This document shows, one piece after another, positions 14,406 to 20,903 of a DNA stretch of 25,944 nucleotides. Source of the DNA: Bacteroidales bacterium UBA3844. Its GTDB lineage: Bacteria > Bacteroidota > Bacteroidia > Bacteroidales > Paludibacteraceae. The stretch covers positions 1 through 25,944 of the forward strand of contig DGHQ01000021.1 of assembly GCA_002392915.1 (NCBI GenBank), given 5' to 3'. Each line of letters begins with the position of its first letter. The stretch's first letter is position 1. The notes beneath the pieces are model-generated. The model made no database searches, had not been told where the DNA came from, and saw nothing but the letters and a program-made list of their open reading frames with translations. The position numbers were made by a program, and so were the translations under genes.

Positions 14406-15914
14406 CTATTTACACATGTCAAATACTTTTTTGAAGCATGTGATACTTTCTTCTAAATTATTGATGATATCGGATGCAAGTTCATCAGGATCTGGCAAAT
14501 TATCGAGATCTGTCAAACTTTTGTCCTTTATCCAGAAAATATCCAGATTCGTTTTGTCTCTGGCAATTATTTCGTCATATGTAAATTTACGCCAACGGCC
14601 TTCTGGATTAGAAACACTCCATGTCTCAGTGCGTAGATGGCGGTTGTCTGGATTGTAGCATTTTATGAAGTCTGCCAAATCATCAAACATTAGCGGCGAC
14701 TTCTTCAGTGTGTGGTGAATATTGGTGCGGTAATCGTAAATCCAAATGTCTTTGGTCTGCACATCCTTGCTTGCAGGACGGTTATCGAAAAACAACACAT
14801 TTGCTTTCACTCCATTAGCGTAGAATATACCTGTAGGAAGACGCAGGATAGTGTGTAGTTCGGTGGTCTTCATCAGTTGTTTGCGTATCTCTTCGCCAGC
14901 ACCACCTTCAAACAGTACATTGTCTGGCAAAACAACAGCTGCCTGACCGTTTATTTTCAGTAAAGTCTTGATATGCTGAAGGAAATTCAACTGCTTGTTT
15001 GAGGTCGTCTCCCAAAAATCCTGACGATTGTAGCTCAAATCTTCTTTTTCTACATCTCCGTTTTCGTTGGTGATAGTGATGCTGCTTTTTTTGCCGAAAG
15101 GAGGATTGGTAAGCACATAATCGTAGCGGTTGCCCGTGTCGGAAACCAGAGCATCGTTTGGAGAGATGAAATCCTCGCTGTCGAGTTCACCGATATTGTG
15201 CAGATAAAGGTTCATCAGGCACAGACGACGTGTGTTGGCCACAATCTCGTTGCCGAAGAAGGTCTTTTTCTTCAGGAATAGTTTCTGGTCTTTATTGAGT
15301 GGCTGACTTGCTATATAGTCGTAGGCTGCAAGAAAGAAACCGCCTGTTCCACAAGCAGGGTCGATAATGGTCTTTTCTGGCTTGGGACGCACGCATGCCA
15401 CCATAGCACGAATCAGAGCACGAGGTGTAAAGTATTGACCTGCACCACTTTTTGTGTCTTCGGCGTTTTTTTCTAGAAGTCCTTCGTAAATTTTGCCTTT
15501 TATGTCAGAACCCATCATCGACCAGTTTTCGCGATTGATCATATCAATCACACGAAGCAGTTTCGCTGGGTCTTGTATCTTGTTTTGGCTCTTGGTGTAG
15601 ATCTGTCCCAACATTCCTTTTTCAGAGGCAAGACTGCGTAGCATCTGCACATAGTAAGCCTCAAGTTCAGCACCACGTTTGCTAGTCAATGTTTCCCAGT
15701 CGCACATTTCGCCATCGGAAATCTCCTTTCCTTCAGTATCCTTTAGATGTGGAAATTTCAGTCCTTTGTTGTAAGGCGGTTTGTTCATCTCGTCTGCCAT
15801 CTTCAGGAAAAGCAGATAGGTGATTTGTTCAAGATAATCACCATAGCTCACGCCATCGTCACGAAGGACGTTGGCCATATTCCAAATCTTTGATATTATA
15901 GTCGATTCTGTCAT
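14406..15914 (-). CDS. hsdM: Type I restriction-modification system, methyltransferase subunit
   Basis: An N6-adenine DNA methyltransferase that pairs with HsdS to methylate the recognition site and, with HsdR, forms the restriction complex. It has an N-terminal HsdM helical domain (residues 1 to about 145). The catalytic domain shows GQYFTPRALI (159-168), the AdoMet motif DPACGTGGFF (185-194) and the catalytic NPPFGKK (270-276). At 502 residues it is full length. It is the last gene of the operon, 26 bases after hsdS, and ends against the copied dcuB terminator. Placing hsdM last, far from hsdR, is less common than the usual R-M-S or M-S-R orders. I see no frameshift. Confidence 0.96.
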   Translation of the reverse strand: MTESTIISKIWNMANVLRDDGVSYGDYLEQITYLLFLKMADEMNKPPYNKGLKFPHLKDTEGKEISDGEMCDWETLTSKRGAELEAYYVQMLRSLASEKGMLGQIYTKSQNKIQDPAKLLRVIDMINRENWSMMGSDIKGKIYEGLLEKNAEDTKSGAGQYFTPRALIRAMVACVRPKPEKTIIDPACGTGGFFLAAYDYIASQPLNKDQKLFLKKKTFFGNEIVANTRRLCLMNLYLHNIGELDSEDFISPNDALVSDTGNRYDYVLTNPPFGKKSSITITNENGDVEKEDLSYNRQDFWETTSNKQLNFLQHIKTLLKINGQAAVVLPDNVLFEGGAGEEIRKQLMKTTELHTILRLPTGIFYANGVKANVLFFDNRPASKDVQTKDIWIYDYRTNIHHTLKKSPLMFDDLADFIKCYNPDNRHLRTETWSVSNPEGRWRKFTYDEIIARDKTNLDIFWIKDKSLTDLDNLPDPDELASDIINNLEESITCFKKVFDMCK

Positions 15915-15940
15915 CTTTTTTTGAATAAATGATTCTTTTA

Positions 15941-17077
15941 TTATATTAATTCCCCGCTAAACGCCTTCTTGAGTATGCTTTGCCTGAGTGCCTCGGCTTG
16001 TTGCAGCGCGTTTTCAATGTAGGTTTCGCTTGCCGTTGCCTGCGACAGACGGCTTTCTATCTCCGCTACTATGCGTTGCTGCTCGGCGAGCGGGGGAAGT
16101 GAAAATTCATATTCTTCTACGGTAGGTACTGTTAATTGGGGAATTGCACTTCCCGTAATTGCCATAGTTTTAGAGTCTACCATATATTTCAAAAAAGAAT
16201 TATTCAGATTGTCACTTGGAATAATAACAATCAATCTCACAATTGGGAAAAATGGTTCTTCTCTAATTTCAGTGTGCCCTGTGCCACTACCACGCCCTGC
16301 AATTGTAACACAAGGTTCATTTACACGACTAACATCCGTATAGCCATATAATCCTTTCTGTTTTACTGCGTTAGCATAAATTGGGATTCTGTATTTTTCG
16401 GTCTTTGTTTCAGAAAAATTATTTTTTGGAACATCACCTCCTGCAAAAATTTTCTTTGTGCAATCCTTTAACTTCACCATCTCCCATTTCCCATCCTCAT
16501 TATTCAGCCAATGGTTGAGCACGGCCTGCCTGTATGTTTTGAGTTGCTGCTGAGCGGTGCACAGATGCTCCACGCCCTTATCAAGTTCGGCGAAAAGGGT
16601 TTCTATGCGGGAAACGATGGCGTGCTGGGTGGCGAGAGGGGGAAGGGGAATGGGAAGGTTTTTCAGTATTGTCTGACTGATATTTGGTTGTGCTCCGCCT
16701 GTTCCTTGCGCTATCAAGTCGTTCCTTTTATGGAACAAATAATAACTCAAAAACTGCAAATCAATCTTTTCATTCGCAAAAATGCCACATACAGCCTGAT
16801 TTGTGGCGGCAGGGACGCCTAAAAAGCCTAACTTTCCGATAGTAGCGCCATACAAGGCTATCAAAAGCGTGCCTTCAGGAAATATTTTGGCACTTGATTC
16901 CTTTACGGCTTCTTCTGTGATTTTTTCTTCGGTGTCAAAAATAACACCCTTGCCCAATTCTCCTGATTTTACCCACGGAATAGAACCACCATAATATGCA
17001 TCATTCTTTCTGTTAGGCGTTCCTCCGCTGGTGGTTTCACAGATTTCGCCTAATTTATATGTTGGGTAATTTGCCAT
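15941..17077 (-). CDS. hsdS: Type I restriction-modification system, specificity subunit
   Basis: It has the two-target-domain plan. Target domain 1 begins YKLGEICETTSGGTP (residues 7-21) and ends with the conserved LPIPLPPLATQHAIVSRIE (141-159). A coiled-coil spacer leads to HWLNN at 190. Target domain 2 begins WEMVKLKDCTKKI and ends FSLPPLAEQQRIVAEIE, followed by a second coiled-coil and KKAFSGELI. The 378 residues include both halves, so the subunit should recognise a bipartite site, whose sequence cannot be read from the protein. I found no inverted partner hsdS fragment or recombinase nearby, so there is no sign of phase-variable shuffling. It begins 14 bases after the ABC-type ATPase gene. 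Confidence 0.95.
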   Translation of the reverse strand: MANYPTYKLGEICETTSGGTPNRKNDAYYGGSIPWVKSGELGKGVIFDTEEKITEEAVKESSAKIFPEGTLLIALYGATIGKLGFLGVPAATNQAVCGIFANEKIDLQFLSYYLFHKRNDLIAQGTGGAQPNISQTILKNLPIPLPPLATQHAIVSRIETLFAELDKGVEHLCTAQQQLKTYRQAVLNHWLNNEDGKWEMVKLKDCTKKIFAGGDVPKNNFSETKTEKYRIPIYANAVKQKGLYGYTDVSRVNEPCVTIAGRGSGTGHTEIREEPFFPIVRLIVIIPSDNLNNSFLKYMVDSKTMAITGSAIPQLTVPTVEEYEFSLPPLAEQQRIVAEIESRLSQATASETYIENALQQAEALRQSILKKAFSGELI

Positions 17078-17091
17078 TGATTGAAAAATGT

Positions 17092-18786
17092 CTAAATCTT
17101 AAATAACTTATCAGATTGGGACAATGTCAAAACAACATACGGTGACACATCCATATTAGACGGCAACTTGTCTTTCAGCATTGTCATTACATATTGGCAG
17201 TTGCTTTCTTCGACAACTTTTGCAAACAATGAAGATATTTGGTTTGAATGAACCGATTCCATCTGGTCTTGCAGAATAAAATGCAGACATTTAATATCCA
17301 ATGAATCGGCATATTGCACATATGAAAGGTCAAATGATGCCATTTGTCCCTTTTTCTTTCCTGTTCCAGGATTTGAACTGATGGTGTCAATTATGAGTGT
17401 CAATGCTCTATCGTTATATTTATCAACAAGGATGAAATCCTCGTCATATAATTCTTTGGATATTTTTGTGAAGAATGTATTAAAATGCTTTACCCTATTG
17501 GTAATAAATTCTTTCTGATTACTTATGCCTTTGTTGATTTCATTTAATTCTTCTTCATATTGCATTAACCGACGTTCGGAATCTTCGAGTAATCGTTTTT
17601 GTTCCTCATAATTGCCTTTGCGTTCATATTCGATATTTAATTGGCGAATAATCTCTTCTAAGCCTTCCAGCACTCCTAATGATTTTAGCTTGTTGGAAAG
17701 GTCTTTATCTTTCTCTAACAAAACATTTAATTGTATCTTATAGTTATTGATTTCAGACAATAACTCATCCAAATTGTTTGTAAGGAATTTTATTTTGTTG
17801 TCAATCATCTGGTTGTGGAAGTGCAAAGTGTCCTCAAATGATTTTTGAAGATTGGGAATAATGGCTTTTGCTTCCTCATAAACAACTTTGATGGCTTCGG
17901 TGTCTATGTTTGCTTGCTTTGAATTTAATGCGTTGACGTTTTCATTGATCAAGTCCCGTCTAAACTCAAGCCTTGATATAATGGCCGATATTTGACTCTC
18001 CTTGAATTTTAAGTTGTTTAACTCTTCTATGTCTTTATTATAATTGTCATTGAGTTGAAAATCATTCTTTTTATTTTCCAACTCTTTAATGGAAGATTCA
18101 ATGACAGATAAGGCTTGTGAAATCTTAGCCATATCAGTTGATTTGTGCATTTTTGTTTGAAAGTTTTCTTCTGTTTTTTTCAAACTGTATAATTGTTGCT
18201 TTCTTCCTGATTCAGAAAAATCAACACCTAACCAAAACAAGAATAACGATTCGTATTCCTCAAAATTGGTATTTTGGTGTAGTACCTTTATGGTATTAAC
18301 CAAACGGTTTTTCTCGTATCTAATGTTTTTGGAAATAAGTTGTCGGAATGTTGGTTTTTCTGCACAATTGCCAAACAATAAGTGCTTAAGCGTTTGCTCG
18401 AAATTTTTTGTGTAATTTTCTCCATTGATTCTTCTTACTGATTGTTTCTTTGAAAGAAAATTTCTTTCAATTACGATTTCTTCAGATGCATTGTCGAGTT
18501 CTGGAACTAATACTAATTTGATAATAATATCGTTAGTTGTTAGGAAATGTTCTATTTCAACATTGGTGTTGCCAAATTCCGTATCTGTATAGATGTTTTT
18601 GCCATCGCCGCACAGGCAAAAATCGACAAGGCGGAACACTGTGGTTTTACCAACGTTGTTTCCTGACTCTGTTTTGTTTGCAGAAGATGTCTCATCGAGA
18701 ATCAAGTTAACTCCTTTATGGAAGTTAATTTCTCGAATTACTGTGTTTGTAGTGTTGTTTATTATTGAAAGGCTTTTTAAAAACAT
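17092..18786 (-). CDS. ABC/SMC-like ATPase of an ABC three-component (ABC-3C) system, DUF2326 type
   Basis: A 564-residue RecN/SMC-like ATPase. The N-terminal lobe carries Walker A SGNNVGKTT (residues 41-49). A long coiled-coil region follows (about 195-440), rich in Lys, Glu, Leu and Asn. The C-terminal lobe has NPGTGKKKGQMASFDLSYV in the place of the ABC signature region, then LHFILQDQ, which stands for a reduced Walker B with one acidic residue, as in DUF2326 proteins. In ABC-3C systems such ATPases are thought to sense nucleoprotein structures and control a partner effector. The start overlaps the small upstream gene by 10 bases, so the two are translationally coupled. The base composition looks richer in A and T than the hsd genes. 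Domain limits are by eye. Confidence 0.8.
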   Translation of the reverse strand: MFLKSLSIINNTTNTVIREINFHKGVNLILDETSSANKTESGNNVGKTTVFRLVDFCLCGDGKNIYTDTEFGNTNVEIEHFLTTNDIIIKLVLVPELDNASEEIVIERNFLSKKQSVRRINGENYTKNFEQTLKHLLFGNCAEKPTFRQLISKNIRYEKNRLVNTIKVLHQNTNFEEYESLFLFWLGVDFSESGRKQQLYSLKKTEENFQTKMHKSTDMAKISQALSVIESSIKELENKKNDFQLNDNYNKDIEELNNLKFKESQISAIISRLEFRRDLINENVNALNSKQANIDTEAIKVVYEEAKAIIPNLQKSFEDTLHFHNQMIDNKIKFLTNNLDELLSEINNYKIQLNVLLEKDKDLSNKLKSLGVLEGLEEIIRQLNIEYERKGNYEEQKRLLEDSERRLMQYEEELNEINKGISNQKEFITNRVKHFNTFFTKISKELYDEDFILVDKYNDRALTLIIDTISSNPGTGKKKGQMASFDLSYVQYADSLDIKCLHFILQDQMESVHSNQISSLFAKVVEESNCQYVMTMLKDKLPSNMDVSPYVVLTLSQSDKLFKI

Positions 18787-19007
18787 TTTATCAATCCCTT
18801 TTCATTATAATTAATAGTTCCTAATAAGTAGAGCCAATCTAATGACAATGTGTACAAATTGATAGAAACCTTGTGCTCTTTATTCAAAGTCTCAAACACA
18901 TCCATATAACTAAAAGCAACGTTTTTTTGTTGTTTTAGTATATTCAAAATCAGTCCACCTATATAGTAAATCTGATTTTGTGGATTTGTATCAACATCTA
19001 CTATCAT
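18777..19007 (-). CDS. ABC-3C middle component (small protein)
   Basis: A 76-residue protein with no signal peptide. The pattern YYIGGLILNILKQQ, then SYMDVFETLN and LYTLSLDWLYLLGTI, ending in a short beta hairpin, fits the small winged-helix-like middle components of ABC-3C systems. These lie between the effector gene and the ATPase gene and are thought to link them. It overlaps the preceding HNH gene by four bases (ATGA at 19004-19007) and the following ATPase gene by 10, an arrangement expected for subunits of one complex. Sequence alone would not identify so short a protein; the assignment rests largely on position and size. Confidence 0.7.
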   Translation of the reverse strand: MIVDVDTNPQNQIYYIGGLILNILKQQKNVAFSYMDVFETLNKEHKVSINLYTLSLDWLYLLGTINYNEKGLIKCF

Positions 19008-19792
19008 ATAATGGGCTTTTCTAAAACTTTACATTCAATAAATGCATCAACAACAACAATCTGAACAGCCAAAAACAATTCAGATTCATCCAATTGAGTA
19101 TTACCTACAAGAGTGCATACATTTTCAACAACCTCGTCAAAAATATCATCCGCCTTTGCCCTTATAGATTCAATACTTCCATCTGTATTTTTCCCTTTTG
19201 CCTCCAAATACAAATGTCTTATTCTATTGAGTACGACATTCTTTTTTATCGTGCCAAACTCTTCTAACTCATCATACAGATTATGCAATCCATAAGTATA
19301 AATTTTATACTCTTCAACTATGTATTTGTTCTTTTTAAGACAGTTATATTCTATTTTTTCTGAAATGTCGTATGGAATTACGTCGCTTGAAGCGACATTC
19401 ATCAGGTTGTTTGCAGCAATTGAATTCACTATTTGCTGAAAATAGTTTGGAAGACTCCCATTTATGCTATTCAGAATCTTTTCCTGATGGTTTTTCTTCC
19501 ATTTTTTCAGTAATTCAACTGTATATATAGCTGGGTTATTGTCAATCATATCGTGACATTTGTGGCACAACAATATCAAATTGTCGAAACTACGTCTTTC
19601 ATCATCCGTTTGATTTGGGTTGTATCTTGGTCCGTTGGAACTTGCCGCCTCTATGTGACATATTTGGTCATCTTTAGCGTTGTCATCAGGATATACCAAT
19701 TTATTAGAACAAGACGGATTCGCACACTCATTTCCCGATAGTGCGTACAATTGTTTAATGTCTCTATCAAAATATTCTCTTGCTTTAGCCAT
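19004..19792 (-). CDS. HNH nuclease joined to an ABC-3C C-terminal domain (effector)
   Basis: Residues 1 to about 100 form an HNH endonuclease: C23-x4-C28, then ICHIEAAS with H46, NGPRYNP, FDNLILLCHKCH with N71, C76 and C79, and DMIDNNP. The paired cysteines suggest a zinc-held fold. Residues from about 120 form an all-helical part ending LFLAVQIVVVDAFIECKVL, matching the C-terminal domain that attaches effectors to ABC-3C systems. I set the start at the ATG at 19792, preceded by AGAAG, rather than the TTG at 19822, which would add ten residues with no counterpart in the HNH fold. This is the likely DNA-cutting effector, held in check or triggered by the ATPase. Confidence 0.78.
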   Translation of the reverse strand: MAKAREYFDRDIKQLYALSGNECANPSCSNKLVYPDDNAKDDQICHIEAASSNGPRYNPNQTDDERRSFDNLILLCHKCHDMIDNNPAIYTVELLKKWKKNHQEKILNSINGSLPNYFQQIVNSIAANNLMNVASSDVIPYDISEKIEYNCLKKNKYIVEEYKIYTYGLHNLYDELEEFGTIKKNVVLNRIRHLYLEAKGKNTDGSIESIRAKADDIFDEVVENVCTLVGNTQLDESELFLAVQIVVVDAFIECKVLEKPII

Positions 19793-19823
19793 CTCTTCTA
19801 ATTTTTTGCAAAAATACAACAAT

Positions 19824-19859
19824 TTATGCCACTAACACTTCATTCAACTCCTCAATTAT
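19824..19859 (-). repeat. Diverged copy of the hsdR 3' tail
   Basis: Bases 19824-19859 match 20904-20939, the last codons of hsdR, at 29 of 36 positions by eye. Translated on the minus strand in the frame next to the DUF1016 gene, it ends IIEELNEVLVA and stop, compared with IIEELNEELVA in HsdR; the resemblance extends back to LFAN versus LFGN. The DUF1016 stop at 19852 falls inside it. Confidence 0.6.
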
Positions 19860-20895
19860 CGTTATCATCATTCTCCTGTTTGCGAATAATCCTATCCAGC
19901 TGGTTTTGCAAATCTTCCCTGCTTGGCAAATAAAGTTGGTATTTTGCTGCAAATAGTTGGTTCGAAATGCCATCCATTGCATATTGCATTGTGAGTTTGT
20001 CAGCATCTGCTCCAAGCACAATGCCGATTGGTGGATTGTCACCTTCAACATTCATTTCTGATTTATAATAGTTGATATAAAGATTCATCTGTCCAATATC
20101 TTCGTGTTGGATAGTGCCTCGTTTCAAATCAATGAGCACAAAGCATTTTAAAATTCGATGATAAAACACCAAATCCACATAATAATGTCTTCCTGCCAAA
20201 CTTATCCGTTGCTGACGACCAATAAAGGCGAATCCTTTGCCTAATTCAAGCAAAAACATTTCAAATTGTTGCAATAGACCGTCTTCTAAATCTTTCTCCG
20301 AATAGTTGGTTGTTTCCGGCAATCCAACAAAATCAAAGACGTACGGATCACGAAGAATATCTTCCGGTTTTTGAACTTGCTGTCCCTCTTCTGCCAATTT
20401 CAGCACTTGCTCCTTGTCTTTGCTTAATGCCAATCTGTGGAAGAGCATACTTTGCATTTGCCTTTTCAATTCGCGAACACTCCAGCCTTCAATTTCGCAC
20501 TGCTTTACATAGAAACTGATTTCCAACGGATCGTCTTTCTTCAAGATTTCAAAATAATGGCTCCACGTCAAAAGGTGAGACACTGTCTCACTTTTTTGAA
20601 ATGCGATATAGAATTTTCTGATATACAGCAAGTTGCTTTTGCTGAATCCTTTCCCGTAATGTGCTGTTAAGTCTCGAGATAATCTATTGATAAGGTCTGA
20701 ACCATATTCTGCACGCTCATTGCCTTTCTGCTCATATTCCACTATATATTTGCCAATGTTCCAGTAGGTTTGAACCATAGTAGTGTTTATGGCAGAAGCC
20801 ATTTGCTTGCGTCCAACATTCAAAAGATCACCGATTTCGGCAATCAATTTGTTATAATTTGCACTTTGAGTTATTTTATTATCCTTATTTTCCAT
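19852..20895 (-). CDS. DUF1016 (YhcG-like) PD-(D/E)XK nuclease-domain protein
   Basis: 347 residues in two parts. The N-terminal DUF1016 domain (about 12-175) includes TYWNIGKYIVEYEQKG (residues 43-58) and FSKSNLLYIRKFYIAF. The C-terminal nuclease domain has the PD-(D/E)XK pattern YYVDLVFYH (D241), VLIDLKRG (D256, K258) and IGQMNLYINYY with Q269. The second acid is Asp rather than the common Glu. These proteins frequently sit inside type I restriction loci and other defence islands; the family's role is unsettled, with proposals ranging from Holliday-junction or branched-DNA cleavage to accessory defence. It begins 8 bases after hsdR and precedes the ABC-3C genes, so it belongs to the same transcript. 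Its 3' end overlaps a copy of the hsdR tail. Confidence 0.88.
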   Translation of the reverse strand: MENKDNKITQSANYNKLIAEIGDLLNVGRKQMASAINTTMVQTYWNIGKYIVEYEQKGNERAEYGSDLINRLSRDLTAHYGKGFSKSNLLYIRKFYIAFQKSETVSHLLTWSHYFEILKKDDPLEISFYVKQCEIEGWSVRELKRQMQSMLFHRLALSKDKEQVLKLAEEGQQVQKPEDILRDPYVFDFVGLPETTNYSEKDLEDGLLQQFEMFLLELGKGFAFIGRQQRISLAGRHYYVDLVFYHRILKCFVLIDLKRGTIQHEDIGQMNLYINYYKSEMNVEGDNPPIGIVLGADADKLTMQYAMDGISNQLFAAKYQLYLPSREDLQNQLDRIIRKQENDDNDN

Positions 20896-20903
20896 GATAT
20901 ATG

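Noticed and set aside
15941..17077. Phase-variable hsdS shuffling
   Set aside because: I looked for a second hsdS half in inverted orientation and for a recombinase nearby and found neither within the window.
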